Of a stretch of 64,000 nucleotides of DNA, positions 25,404 through 34,453 are shown in pieces. The stretch spans positions 806,001-870,000 of the forward strand of contig NZ_CP162602.1 of assembly GCF_040957575.1 (NCBI RefSeq), read 5' to 3'. This DNA comes from Vibrio sp. HB236076. GTDB taxonomy: Bacteria > Pseudomonadota > Gammaproteobacteria > Enterobacterales > Vibrionaceae. Under the pieces are notes generated by a model. That model was not told where the DNA came from and searched no databases. It saw only the letters and a program-made list of their open reading frames with translations. Positions within the stretch are counted from its first letter, which is position 1. Each line of letters starts with the position of its first letter. The translations under genes were made by a program, and so were the position numbers.

Positions 25404-25919
25404 TTACAGCGATCGCACCGCCCGAGAGGCTTGATCGTAAAAGCCCGATAACGTCCGCATCGCGCTGGCAATGTCACCGAGTTGTTCATCCATGCCGAGC
25501 TTTTTAATCGCATCGACCAACAACTGCTCGCGGGTTTCTTTGTAGCGGTTACAAAAATCTTCCCCGGCTTCCGTCACCGAATAAAAAGTATCTTTGCCCT
25601 GGCGCCGACCTTGTACTAGTTCAAGCTTAACCAGTTTGCGCACCGAATAGGACACCGTGTGCAAATCATCAATATTCAGCGTAAAGGCCACATCGGCGAT
25701 GCGCTTAGGACGCTCGCGATGATACACATTGTGCACCACCATAATATCGAGCGGACTCAGCTCAGAAATCCCGGTGGCGCTACTGCAAGATTGCATCCAA
25801 CGATGAAAGGCATTGTTCATCATAGTTAAGGCGTATTCAAATTCACTGAGTGCCATCCCCTCTGCTGTCGCAAGGTGTGAAGAAGAGACAATCGGCCTTT
25901 TAGTCACTGGCTCATTCAT
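25404..25919 (-). CDS. MarR-type winged-helix regulator (COG5631-like)
   Basis: The 171-residue protein has a winged-helix core: ELSPLDIMVVHNVYHRERPK, then RIADVAFTLNIDDLHTVSYS and VRKLVKLELVQGRRQGKDTFY. This recalls the predicted MarR-like group COG5631 rather than classical MarR. It lies 23 bp after dctM in the same direction, so it is probably the last gene of the TRAP operon. The likely target is the pxpA promoter and the dctP promoter, where a 7-bp inverted repeat is found. The effector could be 5-oxoproline; that is inference. Confidence 0.75.
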   Translation of the reverse strand: MNEPVTKRPIVSSSHLATAEGMALSEFEYALTMMNNAFHRWMQSCSSATGISELSPLDIMVVHNVYHRERPKRIADVAFTLNIDDLHTVSYSVRKLVKLELVQGRRQGKDTFYSVTEAGEDFCNRYKETREQLLVDAIKKLGMDEQLGDIASAMRTLSGFYDQASRAVRSL

Positions 25920-25942
25920 AGACCATTCTCCCGTTCTCTTAG

Positions 25943-27244
25943 TTATTTCGTCATTGTCATCGGTAGCCAGGTGACCAACTGTGGAAACGCCGTCACCACC
26001 ACCACCGCCAACATTAACACAAAGAAAAAGGGCAGTGCCGCTTTGGCCACATATAAGATATCTTTGCCGGTCAAACTTTGGATCACAAACAAGTTAAAGC
26101 CAACCGGAGGGGTGATTTGCGACATTTCGACCACCAGCACAATGTAAATACCAAACCACAGAGGGTCGATACCCGCTTGGGTCACCATGGGCAATACGAC
26201 GGACGTCGTCAATACCACTACCGAGATCCCATCGAGAAAACACCCGAGAACGACAAACAAAATGGTTAGGAAAAACAACAGCATGTATGGAGATAATTCG
26301 AGAAGTGCAATGTGCTCTGCCAACATTCTCGGCAAGCCGATAAAGCCCATCGCCACGGTTAAAAAGGCCGCTCCCGCCAAAATAAAAATGATCATACAGG
26401 ACGTTTTCACCGCCCCCATCAAACTCTGGACAAAGGTGTCTAAGGTCAAGGTACGGCTGGTAAGCGCGAGAATCAATGCCCCTAACACCCCAAATGAGGC
26501 CGCTTCTGTTGGCGTGGTGATCCCGCCGTAAATTGAGCCTAAAACAAACACCACCAAACACAAGATAGGGATCAATTTGACCAAGGCTTTGCCCTTATCC
26601 GCCCAAGTGTATTGAATGGTGGATTTAGGGGCAATTCTAGGGTGGGCTAATGACCAATAAATGGTAAACGCCACAAACATCGCCAACAGCATGATCCCGG
26701 GGATGGCTCCGGCGATGAACAGACGGCCAATCGAGACTTCTGCCGACACGCCGTAAACAATTAAAATAATCGATGGCGGGATCAAAAGCCCCAACGTGCC
26801 TGAGCCGGCTAAAGTACCGATCGCCATCTTGTCATCAAACCCTTGGCGCTTTAATTCTGGCAGGGTCATTTTGCCGATCGTCGCTGCAGTGGCCGCCGAC
26901 GAGCCCGACACGGCGGCAAACATGCCACAACTGAGAATATTGACGTGTAACAACGAGCCAGGCACTCGATTGAGCCAAGGGGTCAGGCCTTCAAACAAGT
27001 CTTTAGACAAGCGAGTGCGAAACAAAATCTCGCCCATCCAAATAAACAAGGGCAAGGCGGCCAATGACCAATCTGAAATCGCGCCCCATGTCGTGGTGGC
27101 ATAGATAAGGCCAAACGATTGATTGCCCAGTAAGCTCATGCCGACAATGCCGACAGACACCAAAGACAAGGCGATCCAGGTGCCGCCCGCCAGTAAGGTA
27201 AATAGGACGATCAGGGCTATTACGCCAATCATTAACTCATTCAT
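25943..27244 (-). CDS. TRAP transporter large permease (DctM family)
   Basis: This 433-residue, highly hydrophobic protein has about 12 membrane segments, the normal DctM length. Family blocks include FIWMGEILFRTRLSKDLFEG, SCGMFAAVSGSSAATAATIG, KMTLPELKRQGFDDKMAIGT and the C-terminal FGIYIVLVVEMSQITPPVGF. It drives Na+-coupled uptake of an organic acid delivered by the DctP-type binding protein. Its start overlaps the small permease stop by ATGA. Substrate is not visible from sequence; the adjacent pxpABC suggests 5-oxoproline. Confidence 0.92.
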   Translation of the reverse strand: MNELMIGVIALIVLFTLLAGGTWIALSLVSVGIVGMSLLGNQSFGLIYATTTWGAISDWSLAALPLFIWMGEILFRTRLSKDLFEGLTPWLNRVPGSLLHVNILSCGMFAAVSGSSAATAATIGKMTLPELKRQGFDDKMAIGTLAGSGTLGLLIPPSIILIVYGVSAEVSIGRLFIAGAIPGIMLLAMFVAFTIYWSLAHPRIAPKSTIQYTWADKGKALVKLIPILCLVVFVLGSIYGGITTPTEAASFGVLGALILALTSRTLTLDTFVQSLMGAVKTSCMIIFILAGAAFLTVAMGFIGLPRMLAEHIALLELSPYMLLFFLTILFVVLGCFLDGISVVVLTTSVVLPMVTQAGIDPLWFGIYIVLVVEMSQITPPVGFNLFVIQSLTGKDILYVAKAALPFFFVLMLAVVVVTAFPQLVTWLPMTMTK

Positions 27245-27780
27245 TGGCCTTCTCCTGATATCGTATTTTGCTGTACGAGTTGTTCTTCATCTGAGGCGGG
27301 AATCGCTTCTGCGCCGGTCAGGTAACGAATTAACGTATCCACCACCGATACGGCAAACAACAGCGCCCCCAAGGCGGTAGGGAATTGCACTAACCACAAG
27401 GGCATCGGAATATAGCCGTGAGTAACATCGTCAAATAACCAAGATTCATAGACCATGTAGCCAAGCTGATAGCTCAAATAAACCGACAACACAGAGGCAA
27501 ACAGCAAGACTAAGGATTCAACGATACGCAAATAACGCGCCCCAAGCCGCTGGGTAAACAAGCTGACACGAATATGTGCCCCTTGGCGAAAGGCGTAGGC
27601 CAAGGCGAGAAAACTCGCAGAAGCCAACAGATAGCCGGCCAAATCTTCACTCGATGGAATAGCGACGCCAAACCAGCGCCCCACGACTCGGGCCAAAATA
27701 ATAAGGCAAATTAAAACAATACACAGCCCGGAGACTGCGCCCGACCAGCGGTACAATTTATCCAATCCATCACGCATCAT
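27241..27780 (-). CDS. TRAP transporter small permease (DctQ family)
   Basis: This 179-residue protein has four hydrophobic segments (about 14-34, 48-66, 86-106 and 130-150), the usual DctQ layout, and the conserved GRWFG...SEDLAGYLL and FRQGAHIRVSLF pattern. It forms the membrane complex with DctM. It overlaps dctM by 4 bp and lies 268 bp after dctP; a hairpin in that gap may lower expression of the membrane genes relative to the binding protein. Confidence 0.9.
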   Translation of the reverse strand: MMRDGLDKLYRWSGAVSGLCIVLICLIILARVVGRWFGVAIPSSEDLAGYLLASASFLALAYAFRQGAHIRVSLFTQRLGARYLRIVESLVLLFASVLSVYLSYQLGYMVYESWLFDDVTHGYIPMPLWLVQFPTALGALLFAVSVVDTLIRYLTGAEAIPASDEEQLVQQNTISGEGQ

Positions 27781-27987
27781 CGAACTCCCTGTTCTGCGTT
27801 ATTGTGGTTCTCGTTACTTGTTTTTAGTCTCGGGTTGCTGCGGCACACCCATGACGTAAATAACGGGTCTTCTTTCGTCATTCTCTGACTTGTGCCGTTT
27901 ATCACTTGTTGAATACAGGCTATTTAACACTGCGCAACTCACTTAGTCTGTGATAAAGGTCTGTGATAAAGGCTTGAAAGCCATTTA

Positions 27988-28033
27988 AAAAGCAACAAAG
28001 CGAGCGCTCAGCTCACGCCGTGCGCCCGTTTGC
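27988..28033 (-). terminator. Attenuator-like hairpin between dctP and dctQ
   Basis: On the minus strand an imperfect stem (GCAAACGGGCGC... pairing with ...GCGCTCGCTTTGTTGC) is followed by TTTTTAAA. Such elements after a binding-protein gene commonly reduce read-through into permease genes. A 13-bp direct repeat GTCTGTGATAAAG (27946-27958 and 27959-27971) lies beyond it. Confidence 0.45.
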
Positions 28034-28048
28034 TGTATGATCACAGAA

Positions 28049-29032
28049 TTATTGCTGTGATTGATAATAGCTGTCGAGAACCTGAGATCCGGTCGCGCCA
28101 GCTTCTTCTTTCCATTCATTGGCCATCACAGCACCGATGTCTTGCAGCGAGGCTTTAAGCCCTTCATTTGGCTGTGACACTTCGATACCGTTCTTAGCAA
28201 GCCCTTGAGTTTTTGACACGGTTTCTTCTTCGGCCATTTGCCAACCGCGCTGCTCGGCTTTTTTCGCTGCATTTAGGAGTTCAGTTTGCACTTCTTTTGG
28301 CAAACGCTTAAAGGAGCGCTGATTGACGATCACCATGTTTTTGGGAATCCAAGCTTGCACGTCGTTGTAATAGCTGAGGTAATCCCAGGATTGAGAGTTA
28401 ACCCCTGTGGTGGAAGAGGTGATCATCATGTCGATAATTCCGGTCGAGAAAGCTTGAGGAATTTCGACATTTTGTACTGTGGTTGGCGTGGCTTCGAGCA
28501 ACACAGCCAAGCGAGACAAAGTTGGGCTGTAAGCACGCATTTTGGCCCCTTTCATGTCCTCGACATCCACCACCGCTTGCTTGCTGTAAATCCCTTGCGG
28601 TGGCCATGGCACCGAGTAAAGCAGCATCATGCCATCTTTGTTTAACTGAGCTTCTAACGCCGACTTGGAAGCGTCATACAAGGCCTTCGCTTGATCAAAG
28701 TTGGTGGCGAGAAACGGCAGGTTATCCAACTTATAAATGGGGGCTTCGTTGCCCAAAATGCCAATGAAGACTTCGCCAATTTGCACCTGACGCGTTTTAA
28801 CCGCACGCGCAATTTCAGGGTGTTTGATCAAAGACGAGCCGGTGTGAACCACGATGTTGAGTTCCCCATCGGTCGCCGCTTTCACTTCTTTAGCAAATTC
28901 AACGATATTTTGTGTGTGGTAAGTGGCATCAGGGTAAGGGGTGGCCATATCCCAACGCGTTTCTGCGTAGGCACTGCTGGCACTGAGTAACGTTAACGCG
29001 AGTAGTGACTTGTTCCATTTAGAGCATTTCAT
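28049..29032 (-). CDS. TRAP transporter substrate-binding protein (DctP family)
   Basis: This 327-residue protein has a signal peptide (1-23, ending SSAYA). The DctP pattern includes WDMATPYPDATYHTQNIVEF, VVHTGSSLIKHPEIARAVK, and the signature KMRAYSPTLSRLAVLLEATP containing the conserved Arg that holds the substrate carboxylate. A strong AAGGAG precedes the start. It captures a carboxylate in the periplasm for DctQM. Two pyroglutamate-binding DctP proteins are known from Bordetella, and the divergent pxpABC genes suggest the same ligand here. Confidence 0.9.
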   Translation of the reverse strand: MKCSKWNKSLLALTLLSASSAYAETRWDMATPYPDATYHTQNIVEFAKEVKAATDGELNIVVHTGSSLIKHPEIARAVKTRQVQIGEVFIGILGNEAPIYKLDNLPFLATNFDQAKALYDASKSALEAQLNKDGMMLLYSVPWPPQGIYSKQAVVDVEDMKGAKMRAYSPTLSRLAVLLEATPTTVQNVEIPQAFSTGIIDMMITSSTTGVNSQSWDYLSYYNDVQAWIPKNMVIVNQRSFKRLPKEVQTELLNAAKKAEQRGWQMAEEETVSKTQGLAKNGIEVSQPNEGLKASLQDIGAVMANEWKEEAGATGSQVLDSYYQSQQ

Positions 29033-29198
29033 TGCCTTCTCCTTAGAGTGTCCTTGGCGAATTTCCTTTCCATATTAACCGAGCCGACGGGCAAACAACG
29101 TTCAGTAAGCGTGCGCGACGCTTATTGATGAATTTGATGATATCGCTGCGGCACTGGTCATAAATACGACATTTTTACCCTACCTGCAAATAAACAGT

Positions 29199-29250
29199 TT
29201 GACAACAATTAAAAAGTAATTACGATTTAATTTAAATGCACTTTGCATTT
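29199..29250 (+). promoter_or_regulatory. pxpA promoter with palindromic operator
   Basis: TTGACA (29199-29204), a 16-base spacer and TACGAT (29221-29226) form a sigma-70 promoter pointing at pxpA. Over the expected start site lies a perfect inverted repeat AAATGCA-CTT-TGCATTT (29234-29250), well placed for repression by the MarR-type regulator of the divergent TRAP operon. The rest of the 29033-29397 gap shows nothing else clear. Confidence 0.55.
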
Positions 29251-29397
29251 GTTGGCGAAAAAACGGACGATGCGCCATTCACCTGTACGCAATAAACCGC
29301 GCCCAAAACAGGGCTATTGCGTGTGTAGCGTGGCGGTATTGGATGGATTGTAAGAGACTAAGGTCAGTCTCGTGACAACAGGATAAGGATATTGATA

Positions 29398-30135
29398 ATG
29401 AAATTAAACAGTGACTTAGGCGAGAGTTTTGGCATTTGGTCAGTCGGAATGGATGAAGCGGTCATGCCGCATATCGATATGGCCAACGTCGCCTGTGGTT
29501 TTCACGCCTCCGATCCAGACATCATGGCGCAAACCATACAACGCGCGATCAAACACAATGTCAGTATCGGTGCTCACCCTGGCTACGACGACAAAAAAGG
29601 TTTCGGTCGACGCTCTATCCCCCACACCTTGGACGAAATCAAACACGCGCTCACTTATCAAGTCGGTGCTTTGATCGGCCTATGTCAGCTCTACGGCACA
29701 AGCGTCACTTACATCAAGCCCCACGGCGCACTCTACAACGACATGATGGTCAATGCCGATATTTATCGCGCCATTGTCGAAGCCATCGCTGAAGCAAAAT
29801 TTGATTTGCCGTTAATGATCCTCGCTAAAGCGGATAATCAAGCCTATCAAGCCATTGCTGATCAACACCAGGTTCCCCTATTGTTCGAAGCCTTTGCCGA
29901 TCGGGCCTATACCGAGGACGGCACGTTAGCGTCTAGGCAATTGCCAGGTACTGTGTATCATGAGCCAGAACTTATCATCAACCAAGTCAAACAGTTAGTG
30001 ACACAAGGGACCGTCACCACCATCGACGGGCAAACCTTAGCGTTGCAAGCCGATACCGTTTGTGTTCACGGTGATAATCAAGAATCGATCAACACCGTTT
30101 ACCAACTGCGCCAACTGATTGACCAATGCCAATGA
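29398..30135 (+). CDS. pxpA: 5-oxoprolinase subunit A (LamB/YcsF family)
   Basis: The ATG at 29398 is taken (AAGGA 8 bases upstream); a TTG at 29392 is closer to the Shine-Dalgarno sequence than usual. The 245-residue protein starts with the family signature MKLNSDLGESFG followed by MPHIDMANVACGFHASDP, and has GAHPGYDDKKGFGRR and YIKPHGALYND. PxpA acts with PxpBC to hydrolyse 5-oxoproline (pyroglutamate) to glutamate using ATP. Its stop overlaps pxpB. Confidence 0.93.
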   Translation: MKLNSDLGESFGIWSVGMDEAVMPHIDMANVACGFHASDPDIMAQTIQRAIKHNVSIGAHPGYDDKKGFGRRSIPHTLDEIKHALTYQVGALIGLCQLYGTSVTYIKPHGALYNDMMVNADIYRAIVEAIAEAKFDLPLMILAKADNQAYQAIADQHQVPLLFEAFADRAYTEDGTLASRQLPGTVYHEPELIINQVKQLVTQGTVTTIDGQTLALQADTVCVHGDNQESINTVYQLRQLIDQCQ

Positions 30136-30812
30136 AGATCTTACCTGTCTCTGAATCGTCGCTGATTGTCTATGTGAGCGACGAAATCAACCTCTCGCTC
30201 ATTGCACGCTTGGCGAGATTTACCGACGCCATCGAAGCCCAGTTTGGCGAGGCCATTTTCGATGTGATCCCCTCTTACACCTCGATCTTGATCGACTATC
30301 ACCCGCTGAAAGTCGACCTCGCCAGTTTAACCACATGGTGTGAAGCGCACTGGCCAAGCTTTGCCACATCGCCGCTGAACGCCACCGCGAACACCCTAAC
30401 GCTGCCCGTCTATTACCACCCTGATGTAGCAGAGGATCTCGAACCCTTGGCCAAGCAAAAAGGCCTCTCGGTCGATCAAGTCATCGAGAAGCACACCGGC
30501 CAAGAATACACCGTCTGTGCCATTGGCTTTGCGCCGGGGTTTGCGTTTCTTGGCTCAGTAGACCCCGCCATAGCCACGCCTCGCCACGCCAAACCGCGTT
30601 TGCAGGTGAAAAAAGGCAGTGTGGGCATCGCCGATCAACAAACGGCGGTTTATCCTTTAGACACCCCCGGCGGTTGGCAGATCATCGGCAACTGCCCAAT
30701 CGATTTATTCGACATCGATGCCAAGCCGATGATGCCGTTCAAAGTCGGTGATACCATTCGCTTTGAAGCCATCGACCGCGCCACGTTTTTGCAAATGGGA
30801 GGACAAGTATGA
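30132..30812 (+). CDS. pxpB: 5-oxoprolinase subunit B (KipI family)
   Basis: The ATG at 30132 overlaps the pxpA stop as ATGA; an ATG two codons upstream (30126) is equally possible. The 226-residue protein has the allophanate-hydrolase subunit 1 pattern: ESSLIVYVSDEINL, the VIPSYTSILIDY block, VCAIGFAPGFAFLGSVDP and TPGGWQIIGNCPIDLFD. It forms the PxpB-PxpC complex that works with PxpA. In Bacillus the homologue KipI inhibits the sporulation kinase KinA, which does not apply here. Confidence 0.93.
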   Translation: MKILPVSESSLIVYVSDEINLSLIARLARFTDAIEAQFGEAIFDVIPSYTSILIDYHPLKVDLASLTTWCEAHWPSFATSPLNATANTLTLPVYYHPDVAEDLEPLAKQKGLSVDQVIEKHTGQEYTVCAIGFAPGFAFLGSVDPAIATPRHAKPRLQVKKGSVGIADQQTAVYPLDTPGGWQIIGNCPIDLFDIDAKPMMPFKVGDTIRFEAIDRATFLQMGGQV

Positions 30813-31741
30813 AGGCATTATTAACCGTGAAGCCGGGCATGCAAACTCTCATTCAAGACACCGGCCGTTATCGGGTAGCGCAAATGGGACTCAGCTGTGG
30901 TGGACCGATGGATTTGCATGCTTATTGCTGGGCCAATCGCTTATTGGGCAACGACATATCCAGCCCAACGTTGGAAATTACCTTAGGTAATGCCGCCTTT
31001 AAAGCGCTAAAAGATTGTTGGTTGTCGCTCACTGGCGCGCCGATGCCAGCGGATATCGATGGCAAGCCACTGCACAATTGGCGCAGTTTTTTGCTCAAAA
31101 AAGGTCAAACCTTATCCTTATCAGTCGCCCGAAGCGGCATGCGCGCGTATTTAGCCATCGAAGGGGGATTTGTCGGCGCGGACGTGTTTAACAGCGCAGC
31201 GACCGTGGTTCGCAACCAATTAGGCGGCCACCCTAGCCACCCAGGAGAAGCGCTGAATAAAGGCGATATTCTTCAGCAGCGCCCCGCTTCCTCAAGCATC
31301 GACAAAGCGCAATGGGTCGAGCGCCACTTCACTCGTCACTATGACAGTACGCTCAACATCGCCGTGATCGAATCTTACCAGGCCAAGGACTTTTCCGATC
31401 ACACCAAACGCGTACTCTACCAAAAGCCTTACACCTTAACGCAGCAATGCAATCGTATGGGGGCGTTCTTAGAAGGCGAACCGATTCAAGGTCACGGCGA
31501 TGGTGTGATTTCAGAAGGGATCGCGTTGGGCGCCATCCAGCTGCCCGCGAATGGCCAGCCGATCATTTTACTCAATGACCGTCAAACTCTCGGCGGCTAC
31601 CCCAAAATTGGTTGTGTCTCTAAACTCAGTCTAATGAAACTCGGCCAAGCCCGCCCTGGAGATAGGATCCAATTTTATCGCGCCGATTTGGCATTAGAAA
31701 CCGACAAATACCGCCAGTTTGTCCGCTTTTTTGGTCTTTAA
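30809..31741 (+). CDS. pxpC: 5-oxoprolinase subunit C (KipA family)
   Basis: This 310-residue allophanate-hydrolase subunit 2 protein opens LLTVKPGMQTLIQDTGRYRV and continues with GLSCGGPMDLHAYCWANRLL and LEITLGNAAF. Near the C-terminus it has PIILLNDRQTLGGYPKIGCV. It completes the PxpABC enzyme and overlaps pxpB by ATGA, so the three genes are translationally coupled. A terminator hairpin follows 12 bp after its stop. Confidence 0.93.
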   Translation: MKALLTVKPGMQTLIQDTGRYRVAQMGLSCGGPMDLHAYCWANRLLGNDISSPTLEITLGNAAFKALKDCWLSLTGAPMPADIDGKPLHNWRSFLLKKGQTLSLSVARSGMRAYLAIEGGFVGADVFNSAATVVRNQLGGHPSHPGEALNKGDILQQRPASSSIDKAQWVERHFTRHYDSTLNIAVIESYQAKDFSDHTKRVLYQKPYTLTQQCNRMGAFLEGEPIQGHGDGVISEGIALGAIQLPANGQPIILLNDRQTLGGYPKIGCVSKLSLMKLGQARPGDRIQFYRADLALETDKYRQFVRFFGL

Positions 31742-31752
31742 ACGCCACCTAG

Positions 31753-31785
31753 GGCTCAGAGCCTCTCCTCTGAGCCTATTCTCTA
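31753..31785. terminator. Terminator hairpin between pxpC and the chemotaxis receptor
   Basis: GGCTCAGAG (31753-31761) and CTCTGAGCC (31768-31776) form a perfect 9-bp stem with a 6-base loop, followed by TATTCTCT on the plus strand. It lies between convergent genes and probably serves pxpC. Confidence 0.65.
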
Positions 31786-31801
31786 GACGTTCCTTCAATC
31801 C

Positions 31802-33691
31802 TCAAACTATTTTAAACAAACCCAACTCCTTTTTTTGACGCTCAGCAGCATCGGATAAAGCTTTGCACGACTGCAACGTCTTCTCAATTAACGCCACATT
31901 TTGATGGACTAAGTCGTGCGCCTTGGTGGTATTGAGCGCAATATCTTCGGTAACGTGATATTGCTCTTGTGACGAGGTCGCCACTAAGGTATTGACATCA
32001 GAAATCGCGCTAACGGATGCAAAAATAGCTTGAAAACTGTCATCAATCGCATTGGTGAGATCAACCGATTGACCAATTAATCTCATGTTGTGCTGCATAT
32101 TTTGCTGGGCTTTTTGCGACTGACTCTGCAGTTTTTCAATGATTTGTTGAATATTCACCGTCGATTGCTGGGTTTTCGAGGCCAAACTTCTCACCTCATC
32201 CGCCACCACGGCAAATCCTCGACCGTGCTCTCCCGCCCTCGCCGCTTCAATGGCGGCATTGAGCGCGAGTAAATTCGTTTGCTCAGAAATCGCGTTAATC
32301 ACTTCGGTCACGCTGTCAATCTCTATCGCAAATTGACGCAGTTCATCGATCAATTGAGCGGTCTCAGTAAACGATTGATGCACACTGTTATTGAGTTGAA
32401 TATTTTCTTCCACTTTTTGCTTGCCCTGCTCGACAAATCCTCTTGCTTGCATGGCTTGCTCTTCTGCACTGATGGCTTTTTGACTCATTTCTTGTGAGGT
32501 AGAAGAGAGTTCAGTGACCGCCGTTGAAATTTGCTCGACTTGCGCCAATTCATCTTGCCCGTTGTCTTTGTTGCGCTCCATGGCGTTGGTTAAGTGATCC
32601 GTTGCGCTGGTGACTTGCTCTGAAATAGCATGAGTATTACTGATGAGTTGGCGCAATTGATGATTCAGCGACAACGTTGAATGATAAATACCAGTTTGAT
32701 TGTTAACGTCATTGTCACCGCTGTCTGGCATTCGAAAATCGCCTTGAGCCATCTTCGCTATCATGGCTTCGATGGCCTTTGGCTCGCCACCGACGGGTTT
32801 CAGCACCAATTTGTTGATTAACCAACTGCTCATCACACAGGAAAATAGCAGCATGAAGCCACCGGTTACCAAAGCGCGGATTAATTGATAATTGGCGTCT
32901 GCTTCAATGGTCTCATCGCGGACAAAACTCACATATTGCCAGCCGTTGATGGCAAACTCGCCCCAAAAAGCGGTAAAGTCAACCGATTGGTCATTGACCT
33001 CGGCGGAATAATGAAGTTGCTGATTTTGTGTGCTGAACGCTTGATAGGTCGGTCTTTTGTCTTGAATTTTTTGACCAATGTACTCTGGGTAAGGGGCGTG
33101 AACGATCAACCCTTTGCTGGTATAAATGAATAAGTCATCGCGCTGGCGAGCCGATCCCAATAAATCATCAAGAAACACGCTCGATAAGATGGCAATATCA
33201 CGATTGACCTTAACAATCACACCGACGACTAACTTGCCCGTGGTTTTAGACAAGTAAGGCTCAGAAAAATAATCGTTTTTTCCAAGTTGAAAGACCGCGG
33301 TGTAATAAGGCCGCTGCAAGGCTTGGACATTAAAATCCAATTTGCTTTCGAGATCATAAATCTCACCACTGCGTCTGACGACATAAACCCCAGAGCTGGC
33401 TTTGTCTAATACGGTGTTAAGAGGTTGAAGCGCGAGTTTGGCCTCTGGGCTCAATCCCGATGCGGTAAAATCTTGCTCTTTAATAGCGACAGACGACAAC
33501 AAGGCTTTTAAGTGCTGAAAGCGCTCATGTAACTCAGCGCGGACGGTGGCGTTTTTTTGTTGTAATATTTCTTTGGTAAGCAGCACACTCTCTTCTTTGT
33601 ATGCCATGTAACTCATTGTCGTCAGAACCAAAATAGTCATGACGATAAAACCGCATATCGCCCCAATCACTTGAACTTTAAACTTGCCCAT
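31802..33691 (-). CDS. Methyl-accepting chemotaxis protein with dCache-type sensor
   Basis: This is a 629-residue receptor. TM1 (about 7-30) is followed by a periplasmic Cache-like domain (about 35-265, with [20 protein letters not shown] and [20 protein letters not shown]), TM2 (about 270-292), HAMP, and the cytoplasmic signalling domain. The highly conserved hairpin tip [19 protein letters not shown] is intact, followed by [15 protein letters not shown]. It has no C-terminal CheR/CheB pentapeptide. It senses an unknown small ligand and signals to CheA. It is convergent with pxpC, and co-regulation is not evident. Confidence 0.92.
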   Translation of the reverse strand: MGKFKVQVIGAICGFIVMTILVLTTMSYMAYKEESVLLTKEILQQKNATVRAELHERFQHLKALLSSVAIKEQDFTASGLSPEAKLALQPLNTVLDKASSGVYVVRRSGEIYDLESKLDFNVQALQRPYYTAVFQLGKNDYFSEPYLSKTTGKLVVGVIVKVNRDIAILSSVFLDDLLGSARQRDDLFIYTSKGLIVHAPYPEYIGQKIQDKRPTYQAFSTQNQQLHYSAEVNDQSVDFTAFWGEFAINGWQYVSFVRDETIEADANYQLIRALVTGGFMLLFSCVMSSWLINKLVLKPVGGEPKAIEAMIAKMAQGDFRMPDSGDNDVNNQTGIYHSTLSLNHQLRQLISNTHAISEQVTSATDHLTNAMERNKDNGQDELAQVEQISTAVTELSSTSQEMSQKAISAEEQAMQARGFVEQGKQKVEENIQLNNSVHQSFTETAQLIDELRQFAIEIDSVTEVINAISEQTNLLALNAAIEAARAGEHGRGFAVVADEVRSLASKTQQSTVNIQQIIEKLQSQSQKAQQNMQHNMRLIGQSVDLTNAIDDSFQAIFASVSAISDVNTLVATSSQEQYHVTEDIALNTTKAHDLVHQNVALIEKTLQSCKALSDAAERQKKELGLFKIV

Positions 33692-33838
33692 TTTTCACCC
33701 ATTGCACTTAACCTTGATATATATTGGTATAAGCGCAAGCATGATTCCCTGTATTGATATTTATCATGATAAAGAACGGTAATCGGCGCTGCCAACCACT
33801 TGCTGCTCGATATAGTGATCTGACACACAAGGCTTCAT

Positions 33839-33935
33839 CAGGACAGGCTTCATCGGGACACGCACCAAAATCGCCAACAGGACACGCATTAAAAACGCAA
33901 TCGGGGACACGCACCAAAATCGCAAACAAGGACAC
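33839..33935 (+). repeat. GGACACGCA repeat cluster upstream of the methyltransferase gene
   Basis: Five head motifs lie in about 95 bp: GGACAGGCT, GGACACGCA three times, and GGACACACC. Two share the longer unit GGACACGCACCAAAATCGC. The last copy provides the AAGGA that precedes the methyltransferase ATG at 33942. The motifs are the same head as in the composite elements. Confidence 0.75.
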
Positions 33936-33941
33936 ACCACT

Positions 33942-34433
33942 ATGAATCAAGGCAACGAAAAACCAACATTCGCCATCACAAGGCTCGCGCTCCTGATCCC
34001 GCCCCCGGTACTGCTACTGATTTGTGCCGCTATTGCTTACGGGTTAAGCCATATCAAAGGGTTGAGTTGGGCAATGCCACGGCAAACACTTGTCGCTGTG
34101 GTGACACTGATTTTTGCCGTCACAATTGCGATTGCCGCCCTCATTCCCTTTATCAAACACAAAACGACAATCAACCCACACCATATAGAACGCACGCGTT
34201 ATTTGATTGAGGACGGCATTTACGCTCACTCACGCAACCCGATGTACCTCAGCCTCGCCCTGATTTTATTCGCTTATAGTTATACCTTATCATCGCCTTT
34301 GAGCCTGCTCTCCTGCTTTGTGTTTGTCGCATACCTCAACACCTTTCAAATCGCTCCAGAAGAAGCCCTGCTCAAGCAAAAGTTTGGCGACCAATACCAA
34401 GCCTACTGCGCTCGAGTTAGGCGATGGTGCTAA
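33942..34433 (+). CDS. Isoprenylcysteine methyltransferase-like (ICMT/PEMT family) membrane protein
   Basis: This 163-residue protein has about four hydrophobic segments and the phospholipid/isoprenylcysteine methyltransferase core: LIEDGIYAHSRNPMYLSLAL, followed by EEALLKQKFGDQYQAYCARV near the C-terminus. The RNPMY block binds S-adenosylmethionine, and the E..L...FG..Y..Y motif is diagnostic. Bacterial members methylate unknown membrane substrates. The ribosome-binding site AAGGA comes from the GGACA repeat cluster, so the repeats may influence its expression. It is convergent with the MFS gene 20 bp away. Confidence 0.8.
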   Translation: MNQGNEKPTFAITRLALLIPPPVLLLICAAIAYGLSHIKGLSWAMPRQTLVAVVTLIFAVTIAIAALIPFIKHKTTINPHHIERTRYLIEDGIYAHSRNPMYLSLALILFAYSYTLSSPLSLLSCFVFVAYLNTFQIAPEEALLKQKFGDQYQAYCARVRRWC

Positions 34434-34453
34434 AGCCATGTAAAAAAGCGGTG

